A stretch of 31,110 nucleotides of DNA from CAYXVB01 sp964467785 (GCA_964467785.1 CAYXVB010000025.1:1-31110); one strand, 5' to 3'. Positions 23,442 through 31,110 are shown, counted from the stretch's first letter. Program-made: numbers and translations. The notes: generated by a model from the sequence alone, not told the origin.

Positions 23442-25376
23442 TCACCTGTTATTACTTTTTGAAAGTTCTTCAATCGCCTGACGGGAAAGTTGCGCGAGGT
23501 TGGCCTGGATCGCGCGTCGTTCGGAGACCATGCGCATATCGAGGGCTTTTTCGAGTTCCTTCTGGAGCGTGAAGGTCGCCATCGATCGACGCAGCTGCCG
23601 TTCCGCCAGGAACGCGGGCGTTGGTGACTCGATTCCCTGCGGAATGCCGTAGCCCCCTTGAGGCGTGGTCATCCACGGCAACAGGTCTTTCATTGCGCTC
23701 TTGAGCGCGTCGAGCGGCGCAGAGAGCGCGAGCGCGGGGTGCTCGTCCTGGATCAGCGTGCCGACTGCTTCTGTCAGCGCCGCATCCACGAGACGCCGGG
23801 CCTGCTCCTCGAGCTGGAGGAGCGCGCCGAGGAGCTTGCGCTTCCGATCGGAGGGAAGCGATAACGCCTGCTCGGAGAGCTTGCGTCGCTCCGCGGCCGT
23901 GCTCTTCTGGAGGAAAGATTTCATGCCTTCGGGGTATTCCTGGAGAAGTCCGGGAAAGGCCTCCGTCGTCCGCGCATAGGCCTGCTCAAGCGCCAGGCGA
24001 TTGGAGGGAAAAAGGGTGCGTCCGCTCGTGGGCGTCTGCTCCAGCGTCCGGCGATCGACGAGCCCCGCTCGGATGAGGCGGCTCAGGAGTCCGTTGGGCG
24101 TGTCGGGATTTTCTCTCTGGAACGGATGGGATTCGTCGAGCGCGGACTGGATCAGATCCCTGCTTTCCGAAGCGCAATTGTTGGTCAGGAAGTAGTATTT
24201 CCCCGAATAGGACCAGAAGCGCTCCACGGCATTCTTGAGCAGGGTCTCTTTTTCGGAATCGGTGAGGAGCAAAGGGGCACTGATCAGGTCGCGAAGTTCC
24301 GTCCGGGTGTATTCCTCGACGACTTCCGAAAGATGGAACATGAAGAGCTGCGAGGGATAGTCACCCGTCAGCCCCGCCCACTGGCTCAGGATCAGGTCGC
24401 TGATGTTGGCGCGATAGCTGATCACGACATGATAGGCTTCGTCGGCCAGGCATTCCGGTCCGACGTTTTGCCGTTGCGGCGCGCAGGTCACGATCCGGAT
24501 CATGGAATGTCCCCAGCGGCTCATCATGGAGTCGCCCTTGGATGCGAGCAGGTAGTGGATCTGGTACACGCGCTTGGGGTCCAGATCGATCGGCGCTCCG
24601 CTGCCGCTCAGGAAGGCCCGCCAGTTTTGAACGCAGGAACCGGCGGGAAAGGGGCGATCATTGAATGTTGATGCCAGGTAATCGGCTAAGGCCGGGCGCC
24701 GGCAGGCAAACTGCGGGTCCACGAGGAAGTACTCCATGGCGACCGCGAAGGCTTCCTGTGGGCTCTCGAACTCATAAGGATCTGCGCTGCGCGCGCGAAG
24801 CTGGTTCTTTTCCTTGGGCGAGACGCCCGAGGCTTTCCAGCCAGCGAGGTTCAGAAATCCTTGCCGCGAGGAAACGAGTCCTACGATCGTCGGCTTGGAC
24901 TGAAGCGGATCTTCGATCGCCGCTCCAGGATTCACGGATTGCAGGTCATAGGCATGAGAAAGCTCGTGCAGGAGCGTTGCGAGCGCCAGACGGTGGACGT
25001 CAGCGTGTCGACAGCCTCGTGTCGGCTCGCCGCCGGGTCCCTTTTCGATGCCCCGGAGGAGCGACGCGTTCATCACGATCTGGATGCGATCCCGAAGATG
25101 CGTGGTTTTTCCGAGTTGTAGCCTGCCATCGCATGTGATTTCACCCTCCGGCGAGGTGCCCTCCAACTTCTTGAACTCCAGGTGCACTGGCTTGCGGATC
25201 CCGGCCTTCAGGGAGGGCGGCATTCGTTCGAGCGCGGTCTGCACCAGTCGTTGGACGGTGGATAAGCGCGAGCCCAGCCGCTCCGGGTGCTGAATCGACA
25301 GCGAGAGTTCAGCGGCTAAGCTGGACTGGGTGCAGAGCAATGTGGCCAGGGACAGAAGGCGGAGATAATTTCCCAT
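23442..25376 (-). CDS. exported two-domain protein: HExxH metallopeptidase-like domain plus DUF4105 (Lnb-like) domain
   Basis: 644 residues from ATG 25376, which begins a signal peptide (MGNYLRLLSLATLLC, cleavage near SLA); an in-frame ATG at 25406 is an alternative. The N-terminal half has HELSH at residues 137-141 and, downstream, PQEAFAVAMEYF with a glutamate suited as third zinc ligand, so a gluzincin-type metallopeptidase. The C-terminal half has RWGHSMIRI (H290) and LTNNCASES (C401), the His and Cys landmarks of DUF4105. This papain-like fold includes the N-terminal domain of Lnb, the enterococcal lipoprotein acyl-transfer enzyme. The two domains together suggest an envelope enzyme acting on proteins or lipoproteins; activity is inferred. 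Long helices rich in Leu/Glu/Arg close the chain. It is divergent from the 25573 gene. Confidence 0.85.
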   Translation of the reverse strand: MGNYLRLLSLATLLCTQSSLAAELSLSIQHPERLGSRLSTVQRLVQTALERMPPSLKAGIRKPVHLEFKKLEGTSPEGEITCDGRLQLGKTTHLRDRIQIVMNASLLRGIEKGPGGEPTRGCRHADVHRLALATLLHELSHAYDLQSVNPGAAIEDPLQSKPTIVGLVSSRQGFLNLAGWKASGVSPKEKNQLRARSADPYEFESPQEAFAVAMEYFLVDPQFACRRPALADYLASTFNDRPFPAGSCVQNWRAFLSGSGAPIDLDPKRVYQIHYLLASKGDSMMSRWGHSMIRIVTCAPQRQNVGPECLADEAYHVVISYRANISDLILSQWAGLTGDYPSQLFMFHLSEVVEEYTRTELRDLISAPLLLTDSEKETLLKNAVERFWSYSGKYYFLTNNCASESRDLIQSALDESHPFQRENPDTPNGLLSRLIRAGLVDRRTLEQTPTSGRTLFPSNRLALEQAYARTTEAFPGLLQEYPEGMKSFLQKSTAAERRKLSEQALSLPSDRKRKLLGALLQLEEQARRLVDAALTEAVGTLIQDEHPALALSAPLDALKSAMKDLLPWMTTPQGGYGIPQGIESPTPAFLAERQLRRSMATFTLQKELEKALDMRMVSERRAIQANLAQLSRQAIEELSKSNNR

Positions 25377-25453
25377 ATGGCGGCACTCATACTTGAAATA
25401 ATGCATTGCGTCAATTCTGGCTTGACTCCCTCTGGTTTGCGGAGGAGTGGTGA

Positions 25454-25482
25454 TTTAAAAATTTTTCTATTACTTACAGCAA
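25454..25482 (-). promoter_or_regulatory. weak candidate promoter of the DUF4105 gene in an AT-rich patch
   Basis: On the minus strand: TTGCTG (25482-25477), 17-bp spacer, TTTAAA (25459-25454). The patch also holds the palindrome AAAAATTTTT (25457-25466) and is far more AT-rich than the flanking DNA. Each hexamer matches the consensus only moderately. Confidence 0.25.
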
Positions 25483-25572
25483 GTTATTGGATTAAGGCCT
25501 GTTTCGGGGGCATGAGCGAAGTGCAGCGGTGATACGCGAAGACATCCCCAGGCAATCCGGGAGGCTCTTTTT

Positions 25573-27330
25573 ATGGGGAGATGCCTCCGGAGGGGATTTA
25601 TACTGAGCATCATGGCCCATGGCTCGAACCAAACCATCACCGTTTCACAAATCCGGAAGGTGACCGCTGGAGGTCTGATTCGAGGCGCGCTTTTCGCGGC
25701 GATCCTACTTATCCCCTTAGGCCACCCTACGTTCGCCTCGGATCCGGAATTTACCGGTCTCCCGGACTACTGGGTGCGTTTTCTCCACCAGGAACGCGAC
25801 TTTAATGTGGATCTCGCCAACGCCGCGCCGCTCTCCCCGGAGGATAAGAAGGTCAAGAAGCTCTACCGTTTCGAAGTGCCTCTCCCCCCCGACGGAGCGA
25901 CCTTGCTGGTTGGCAAGAAGAAGGTGCGCGTCCCGGTGCTTGAAAGTACTTTCTCCAAATCCATGAGCGAGGAAAAGGCCCGTCAATTCATAGATACAGA
26001 GCGAGGTATAGTCAGCTACTTCGTGCTTGAGGACAACGCCGGGGAACTCCAAGAGCTGACTCAGCGTTACGGCCCACCCAAGGAGACCCTGCTCACCACC
26101 CGGATGTCGGGCCGCTCAACTCGTCTGGTTTGGAACCCGGACGGAAAGGGATCCCCGGCACTGCTCAAGATGGACTACTACGGCAACGATCTCTTGACGT
26201 CTGGGGTTCAGAACACGGACCGCATCCGCGCCATCTCCGATTCCATCCCGATCATGCGCGAAGAAGCTGCCGTTACCATCCACACGCATGGCTATGTCAA
26301 TAGTTACCTCGTCAGGGATGCCTCTGTCATTCAAGAGTCCTTCGCAAAGGGACTCGAGATTGGTCCGCTACATGGATTCATCAGTTCTGGAAAGCTAGAC
26401 GAGGCCGCCCGCAAGGCCGGCCTCACTCGCAAGGAATGGATTACCCAAGAATACCTGCCTCAGCTTGCCAGGAGCTTGGCGGAGAATCATTTCAGGCATG
26501 GCATCTATTTCGCCGCCCACACCCAGAATACCCTGATCGAGACCCATCCCGGCACTGGGAGGATCACCCGACTGGTCAGCAAGGACCTTCCGGATGTCGC
26601 TTTCGACAAGGAAATCCTCAATCGAGCCAAAAAGCTCGCACTGCTTCAGGGTCCGGGAGGTGGTCGAATCATCAATGAGCAATGGGTAGATGCAACTGCT
26701 ATGACCAGAAAGCGAGGAGCCGAGGCGGGGATGCACTTCGCGCTGTACGATGCCCAGTCCATCTTTGGCCTCACCGCCGACCGCAGCGACTGGAAGCGCT
26801 ATTCGGCGGTCTTCCTTGACCGCTATCTTGAACAGGCCGAAAAACTGACTCAGACCCCGATTCGCCTCTCGGAGGAAAACCGGAAGCTCCTCGAGGCCAT
26901 GCGCTTCGGGCTGAGCCTGGACGCGCGTGAGAACGCGCAGCTCAATGATCTCCAATCGGCGCTGGTCAGAATCCTAAACGACGTTCATCAGCAAATTGCC
27001 GGATCCCGAATGCCCCCTCTCACCCAGGAGATGTTCGGCTACAATCAGGCGGTTCTGGGAAGGATCTTCAGTCATGAGTCCCGGAGCGGAAACACCATCA
27101 AACTGATACCGCATGCCCCGTTGATCACTCACTACGCCTACGACGGAACGCGGATCTATCAGGTGGATCCCACGACCTGGAAGCCCATCGCATACGCGGA
27201 AGTGAGCGAGAAGACGCACCCCGAGTTCGACGGTCTCATTCGCAAAACCCCTGGGAGCATCTCCCCGCTCAAGCAAGCCTTTTCGAAATGCTCGGAAATG
27301 TTCTCGTGGATCGCCGCTGCGATCCGTTGA
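25573..27330 (+). CDS. exported protein resembling IucA/IucC-type siderophore synthetases (divergent)
   Basis: 585 residues from ATG 25573, chosen because GGGAGG lies 8 bases upstream; ATG 25612 is the alternative. A signal peptide or anchor follows a long basic n-region (core LFAAILLIPLG, cleavage near TFAS, about residue 56). The mature chain echoes the NIS synthetase fold: SGRSTRLVWN then ALLKMDYY and LTSGVQNTDR in the place of the family's S-x-RT, lysine and TN-x-x-R blocks. WITQEYLPQLARSL is followed by HGIYFAAHTQNTLIE (H316, Q318, N319) and a KDL near 337-339, as in the family's HGI..E.H.QN and RD motifs. NIS synthetases use ATP in the cytosol, so an export signal is unexpected; the protein may have a different activity. 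The assignment is by motif order only. Confidence 0.55.
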   Translation: MGRCLRRGFILSIMAHGSNQTITVSQIRKVTAGGLIRGALFAAILLIPLGHPTFASDPEFTGLPDYWVRFLHQERDFNVDLANAAPLSPEDKKVKKLYRFEVPLPPDGATLLVGKKKVRVPVLESTFSKSMSEEKARQFIDTERGIVSYFVLEDNAGELQELTQRYGPPKETLLTTRMSGRSTRLVWNPDGKGSPALLKMDYYGNDLLTSGVQNTDRIRAISDSIPIMREEAAVTIHTHGYVNSYLVRDASVIQESFAKGLEIGPLHGFISSGKLDEAARKAGLTRKEWITQEYLPQLARSLAENHFRHGIYFAAHTQNTLIETHPGTGRITRLVSKDLPDVAFDKEILNRAKKLALLQGPGGGRIINEQWVDATAMTRKRGAEAGMHFALYDAQSIFGLTADRSDWKRYSAVFLDRYLEQAEKLTQTPIRLSEENRKLLEAMRFGLSLDARENAQLNDLQSALVRILNDVHQQIAGSRMPPLTQEMFGYNQAVLGRIFSHESRSGNTIKLIPHAPLITHYAYDGTRIYQVDPTTWKPIAYAEVSEKTHPEFDGLIRKTPGSISPLKQAFSKCSEMFSWIAAAIR

Positions 27331-27341
27331 GGGCTCCTTTA

Positions 27342-29084
27342 TCACTGCGCCAATTTATCGAGAACACCTTGAACAGAGTTTACGAGTTGCACGGGGTATT
27401 CCGGTGCGCTTTCGCGCAAGCAGCCCGGGGCAGACGAATTTTGGACAGTGGGCTTAGCCTTTCGAGTCGAACAAAAGATCGGGCGGTCACGGCTGCTTTT
27501 ATCGGCCTTAATGAGAAGGTAGGGTTTCTTTGAATAGTCCAAAATGTTGCCGAGATGGGGAGTGGTGCTAGAAGTCATCGTGACCCTATTGCCGCGCAAG
27601 GAGCCGACTCCGACCGCGAACAATCCTGTGACGTCCACGCGGTAGGGCTTTCTTTCACGCTTGGAGAGAACCTCCTGAATGGGCCGGAACGGATAGGAAG
27701 TCGGTTTGACCAACTCTCCTTTCTCGTTCAAGCTGAATTCGAGTGAGTCGTCTCCGGGTAGAGCGATGGAGATCTTCGCCCCGTCCTTTGGACCCTTGCC
27801 GACTTCAATAGAGCACGACGAGACGAATTCCATCCCAGACATAAGCTCGCTCAGGTCATCCGCATGCGAAACCTTATCAAAGATAAGTTTGCCGATTTCC
27901 TCAGGTGTCGCAACCGGTTCGACTGCCAAGAAATCCCGGCTCTCCTTGAGAAAGCGAATCGAAGCTAGATCGCCGTTCACTACAAAGACGTTTCCTGATC
28001 TATGACGAACCTTGAGCGCAAACGCCGGGGTTCCGTGCCAGATCACTCCCGGCTCGATCCCGAATTGCTTATAAACGTCAGCCGCCGAAGCGTGCGAATC
28101 ACCGCTATCGGCAGAGCCATTTCCACCTCCATCGGCGGAACCTCCTCCGCCACCGTCTGCGGAGCCTCCGCCGCCTGCGGGCGCATTGAGAGGATTGATT
28201 TCTTGAGTGCCGCTTCCAAGGTCGCGGTACGTCAGCCCGTTTCTGAGGCGCCAGCGAGTGGGGTCGAGCGTCCCGCGTTTGCCGGCGTTGAAGCTTTCCA
28301 GCAATCTGGAAATCTGCTCCGCCGTCACGAAATGCGATTCCTCGAAGGCTCGCGAATAGCTCTTCGCAATTCCGCGTAGAACATATCGGTCAGACCCTGG
28401 AAGTCCTCCCGAATCCTTTCCGCGTTCCGAATAACCATTGAAGGAGTCGCGCCCGATCAGAGGAGCGCCGCTCATCCCGGGCCGGATCTGCACATCTGCG
28501 ATATACTCGTCCGCTGCGAGCGTAGAACGAAGATAGCGATCTCCGGTCAAATCGGTCGCTCCGAGTCCCGGCTTCGCGGCAGGAGCCTTGTTTTTCCACT
28601 CATCCGCATTGAGATTCCAAGATGCTTGGGGAATTTTGTGGTCCCCAGAGGGCGTGACTGATAGCCCTTGAATTTCCAGGCCCGAGTCCACGAGTGGACC
28701 GACAATAGAACTTTGCCTTTCGTCTAAGCGGTCATAGGCCAAAACGCCAAACGGCTTCACGTCTTCTTCGCTGATGCGAATCAGCTCGATGTCGGCGAGG
28801 TTATCCGAGAGTCGTTCATGCTTGAGAAATTGAAGGCGGCGACCGCCTGATTGGAGAATGACGTTATCACCCTGGCTGACATGCGATGCGGTTAATACAA
28901 AGTAGTCATCGCCGATCTTGACGATCGTGCCTGTTCCGTGAAACCTCTGCGCCTTGCCGGTTACTTCGTCATTGTAAGTGGAGCCGACTTGCACGAGCCA
29001 TTCGGGATCCGCCTGCTCCGCATAGGCAAACGTCGCACTCAAAAATCCAAGCATCAAGGAGGATGCGATCCAAAGGCTCCTCAT
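27342..29084 (-). CDS. exported trypsin-like serine protease with C-terminal domain of unknown function
   Basis: 580 residues with a signal peptide (MRSLWIASSLMLGFLSATFA, cleavage near YAE). The chymotrypsin-fold triad is visible: H68 in LTASHVS, D98 in LADIELI and S205 in PGMSGAPLIG. A flexible linker of GGGSAD-type repeats (about residues 303-328) separates the protease from a C-terminal region of about 250 residues that I do not recognise; it has a cysteine in SSCSIEVG and two more near the end. The ATG overlaps the stop of the upstream regulator gene (ATGA) with GGAGG just before it, so the two are co-translated. Base composition here is clearly less GC-rich than in the first 19 kb. It converges with the 25573 gene, 11 bp stop to stop, with no terminator between. 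Confidence 0.85.
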   Translation of the reverse strand: MRSLWIASSLMLGFLSATFAYAEQADPEWLVQVGSTYNDEVTGKAQRFHGTGTIVKIGDDYFVLTASHVSQGDNVILQSGGRRLQFLKHERLSDNLADIELIRISEEDVKPFGVLAYDRLDERQSSIVGPLVDSGLEIQGLSVTPSGDHKIPQASWNLNADEWKNKAPAAKPGLGATDLTGDRYLRSTLAADEYIADVQIRPGMSGAPLIGRDSFNGYSERGKDSGGLPGSDRYVLRGIAKSYSRAFEESHFVTAEQISRLLESFNAGKRGTLDPTRWRLRNGLTYRDLGSGTQEINPLNAPAGGGGSADGGGGGSADGGGNGSADSGDSHASAADVYKQFGIEPGVIWHGTPAFALKVRHRSGNVFVVNGDLASIRFLKESRDFLAVEPVATPEEIGKLIFDKVSHADDLSELMSGMEFVSSCSIEVGKGPKDGAKISIALPGDDSLEFSLNEKGELVKPTSYPFRPIQEVLSKRERKPYRVDVTGLFAVGVGSLRGNRVTMTSSTTPHLGNILDYSKKPYLLIKADKSSRDRPIFCSTRKAKPTVQNSSAPGCLRESAPEYPVQLVNSVQGVLDKLAQ

Positions 29085-30229
29085 CCAGCCTCCTCGACGG
29101 AGAAGCTCAGCAGCGAATAGTCAGAAATCTTGTAATGATTTCCGATCCGGCAGATCAGTCCCGGCCTTTTTTTTCGAACTCGTGACAAGAGGACTTTCAA
29201 CCGGTTTTCCGAATGCTCGAGCGCGATCTTGTTGCCATAGAGCAACTCGATCAGCTCGTGCTTTTCTTTAGGGCCACGACTCAGGAGCTGAAGTAGGCGA
29301 ACCTCGAGCGCACCGAACTTCTCGCTCGAATCGTTGTCATTTCTGCCGATCCGAACCAGTCGATCTTCCCAGGTAGGAAGAAGAGTGGCGATGTTCCCTT
29401 CATAGTGAAAGGCCGGATTGACGGCGGATGGAAGCGCGCGGAGGGCATCCTGGATCTCCTTGAACGGAGCAACGCGGGCAAGATCGTAGGCGTCGGCGGC
29501 CTCGACGCGACGTCCAAGCTGTAACAGGAGATGGCAGCGATGCACGACCGCCGAATAGTAATGGAGCGTACCGTAATCATGTCGCAGGAGCGCGAGCGAG
29601 CGTTCACAAAAGCGAAGGGCCACAGAAAGCGCTCCTTCTCTCTGAAACTCGAGCGAAACATTGTAGAGCGCAACCCCCGCGACACCGGGTTCGCCGCAGG
29701 TCTTTGCTTTGTTATAAATCAGCATGTAGTCGGCGATGATGCGTTTTGAGGCCATATCAATGCGACTCTCGGAGGCGACCGCGTTCAGGAGTGCCTTGAT
29801 AGACTTCCGTTGAGCGCCGACCGCGGAGAGCTGAGTCGCCGCCTGCAAATAGGCCTCGCGCGAGGCCACGTAATTCCGTCTGGCTTCATAGGCGAGGGCT
29901 AGGACAAAGGAAGCTTCCGCGAGCCATCCGCTTGAATTGCGGGCAGTGGCGATCGCAGACTTCAGTTCTTCGATCTGTTCTTTGAGAACAGTTCCCGTCC
30001 GGATTGCCAGGCGAATTTCGATGAGAAGGCGAGGAAGTGCCGAGTTTTTTTCCTCGGCGTGGTGACCAGAGAAGTGATCGAGCTTCGCTCGAAGTCCCTC
30101 GATATCGCACTTGAGATAAGAAATGAGCGAGAGCCGATAGGTCTCTTCAGAATGCTCATGACTGGCGGGAAGCGTGATGAGCTCCTCTAGATTGGATTGG
30201 ATAATCTGAATTAGACTTGAGTAACTCAT
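29081..30229 (-). CDS. TPR-like protein with C-terminal winged-helix domain, probable transcriptional regulator
   Basis: 382 residues from ATG 30229 (GAGAG at 6 bp); a GTG at 30232 is equally in frame. No signal peptide. Residues about 60-260 are helical pairs of TPR type (for example AEASFVLALAYEARRNYVASREAYLQ and CERSLALLRHDYG). From about residue 303 a winged helix-turn-helix of the OmpR/SARP style follows: FGALEVRLLQLLSRGP, KHELIELLYG, ENRLKVLLSRVRKK and a wing IGNHYKISD. Such TPR-plus-winged-helix proteins are usually transcription activators whose TPR part senses a partner. No receiver domain is present. It is the first gene of a two-gene unit with the trypsin-like protease. Two tandem decamers and a palindrome lie just upstream and are candidate autoregulatory sites. 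Confidence 0.7.
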   Translation of the reverse strand: MSYSSLIQIIQSNLEELITLPASHEHSEETYRLSLISYLKCDIEGLRAKLDHFSGHHAEEKNSALPRLLIEIRLAIRTGTVLKEQIEELKSAIATARNSSGWLAEASFVLALAYEARRNYVASREAYLQAATQLSAVGAQRKSIKALLNAVASESRIDMASKRIIADYMLIYNKAKTCGEPGVAGVALYNVSLEFQREGALSVALRFCERSLALLRHDYGTLHYYSAVVHRCHLLLQLGRRVEAADAYDLARVAPFKEIQDALRALPSAVNPAFHYEGNIATLLPTWEDRLVRIGRNDNDSSEKFGALEVRLLQLLSRGPKEKHELIELLYGNKIALEHSENRLKVLLSRVRKKRPGLICRIGNHYKISDYSLLSFSVEEAG

Positions 30230-30233
30230 CACT

Positions 30234-30253
30234 ATCTCTCGGCATCTCTCGGC
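30234..30253. repeat. tandem 10-bp repeat at the regulator's ribosome binding site
   Basis: ATCTCTCGGC is present twice without a gap (30234-30243 and 30244-30253). On the minus strand it reads GCCGAGAGAT twice, and the copy nearer the start supplies the GAGAG ribosome binding site. Confidence 0.6.
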
Positions 30254-30271
30254 TTAGGGAGTTTAAATGCA

Positions 30272-30288
30272 ATCGTCGTTCCGACGAT
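30272..30288. promoter_or_regulatory. 7-bp palindromic arms, possible operator between divergent genes
   Basis: ATCGTCG (30272-30278), TTC, CGACGAT (30282-30288). It lies 43 bp upstream of the winged-helix regulator start and about 200 bp upstream of the divergent secreted-protein gene. The remaining 30289-30491 gap is AT-richer and shows no convincing promoter to my eye. Confidence 0.4.
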
Positions 30289-30491
30289 AATGAAGCTAAG
30301 CGAGTGGATTAAATGGCTAATTGTTTGGCATCCTGAATGGGCTTCGTCACTCTCCCCACAGCTGTCAAAATATTAGTCATCCAAACCCCCTGAGAAGTAA
30401 CCCTCTGTAACTGCTTTATGGGAGCGATTTGCGGTAATTTTCAGTTCAACGCCGGGATGTTCTCGGAGTTTAAAAATGTAGGAGAGCGAAC

Positions 30492-31031
30492 ATGTCGAAA
30501 CGAAGTGCCCTTGGATTTTTGTGTAGTGGCGCTATTGCGGGCTTAGTGGCCTTTGCCTCTTCCCACGGTTTCAGCGCGTCGGCGGCCGCGGATCAGTCGA
30601 TGGTGCTGCGAATCCAGCGTAGCGATGTGACTCAACAGTTTTGGGACTGTGGTCAGCTGGCCGAGTTAGCCCGGAAGCTGACTTCCATTGAAGCCATCGT
30701 TGCGCCTTCATGCGAGGAAGAGCAGGTTTTTGATCCTGGAGTGAGCACCGTGGCGAACCAGTTCGGTTATTGGCGCGTCCCGAGGTTGACCAGTACTCAA
30801 CATTTCTTTACCGGAGCTGTCCGTATCCGGAGTGCTGAAAAAAGGGAAATCGACTTGAGTTCGATTCGTTATGGTAGAGACCGCTTTCCGCTTGATCACG
30901 TTGCCATTTGTGAACGGGAAATGAAGTGGCTTAACGAGGTCGTGCAACTCGAAGCCGCTGACCTGATCCTTCGTTGTGAGTCAGACCGTCAGGGGGGAAG
31001 CGAATTGAAGGGTCGTATCGTCCACAGATAG
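30492..31031 (+). CDS. secreted protein of unknown function
   Basis: 179 residues with GGAGAG 6 bp before the ATG and a signal peptide (SKRSALGFLC, hydrophobic core, cleavage near ASAAA, about residue 32). The mature protein carries three spaced cysteines or cysteine regions (WDCGQL, APSCEEE, AICERE and LRCESD give four in all), which could form two disulfides in the periplasm or outside. No known family is recognised. It is divergent from the TPR/winged-helix regulator, so it may be a target of that regulator; this is context only. It ends in TAG at 31029. In the same frame no further stop appears before the window edge, and a perfect hairpin follows at 31061. Confidence 0.7.
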   Translation: MSKRSALGFLCSGAIAGLVAFASSHGFSASAAADQSMVLRIQRSDVTQQFWDCGQLAELARKLTSIEAIVAPSCEEEQVFDPGVSTVANQFGYWRVPRLTSTQHFFTGAVRIRSAEKREIDLSSIRYGRDRFPLDHVAICEREMKWLNEVVQLEAADLILRCESDRQGGSELKGRIVHR

Positions 31032-31060
31032 AGGCAGGACCTTATTGGAGAGGGCCGCAC

Positions 31061-31086
31061 CGTTGTCGAGCATTCGCTCGACAACG
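31061..31086. repeat. perfect 11-bp inverted repeat (hairpin)
   Basis: CGTTGTCGAGC, ATTC, GCTCGACAACG. It starts 30 bp after the stop of the secreted-protein gene, so it may cap or end that transcript. No T-run follows, so it is not a standard intrinsic terminator; it could equally be a protein-binding site for whatever lies beyond the window. Confidence 0.65.
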
Positions 31087-31110
31087 TCATGAAGCGCTCA
31101 CGGGTTAGCT

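Noticed and set aside
25457..25466. AAAAATTTTT palindrome as a terminator
   Set aside because: It has no G-C stem and lies between divergent genes, so it fits a promoter region better.
1..31110. Genome-wide reassignment of UAG to a sense codon
   Set aside because: The barrel gene ends at TAG (18567) right after a C-terminal phenylalanine, where an outer-membrane barrel should end, and readthrough there would run antisense into a real gene. Only the addA case needs special explanation.

Overview
The window is a GC-rich bacterial chromosome segment, probably a metagenome-style scaffold because it carries a 10-N assembly gap at 11459-11468. The gene content suggests a predatory or gliding 'delta-type' proteobacterium (Bdellovibrionota/Oligoflexia or a Myxococcota relative). 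The main clue is a compact cluster resembling the Glt (Agl/Agm) gliding-motility envelope complex of Myxococcus: TPR proteins, a small single-span protein, an FHA/TonB-like trans-envelope protein and outer-membrane barrels. Many exported enzymes follow it. The lineage is an inference from gene families, not a direct match.

Layout. 1-1029 (-): membrane-anchored metallophosphoesterase, cut by the window edge. 1145-8056 (+): purM, addB and addA, a tight operon joining purine synthesis to the AddAB double-strand-break helicase-nuclease. 8059-9081 (-): outer-membrane barrel with a long proline-rich tail. 9266-18569 (+): Glt-like operon in the order barrel, GltE-like TPR protein (interrupted by the gap), GltD-like giant TPR protein, GltF, GltG, barrel. 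18566-19492 (-): exported alpha/beta hydrolase, whose stop interlocks with that of the last barrel. 19688-20686 (+): exported protein with a possible Cys-His-Asp site. 20759-22756 (-): DUF3857/transglutaminase-like exported protein. 22989-23351 (-): small secreted protein with a good promoter and terminator. 23442-25376 (-): two-domain exported protein (HExxH peptidase plus DUF4105/Lnb-like). 25573-27330 (+): exported protein resembling the IucA/IucC siderophore synthetases. 27342-30229 (-): a TPR/winged-helix regulator translationally coupled to an exported trypsin-like protease. 30492-31031 (+): secreted protein of unknown function.

The left part is housekeeping DNA metabolism, the middle a trans-envelope machine, and the right part a run of exported enzymes. 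The strongest anomaly is at the end of addA. The annotated stop is TAG, but the same frame continues through a second TAG and then encodes a C-x2-C-x5-C motif, ending in TGA two bases before the convergent gene's stop. This is the expected 4Fe-4S clamp of a RecB-type nuclease, whose first cysteine lies upstream of the TAGs. Two in-frame amber codons therefore split an apparently conserved iron-sulfur site, by recoding, recent decay or sequence error. No tRNA, rRNA, CRISPR array, insertion sequence or integrase was recognised, and no stretch over 300 bases lacks a gene.
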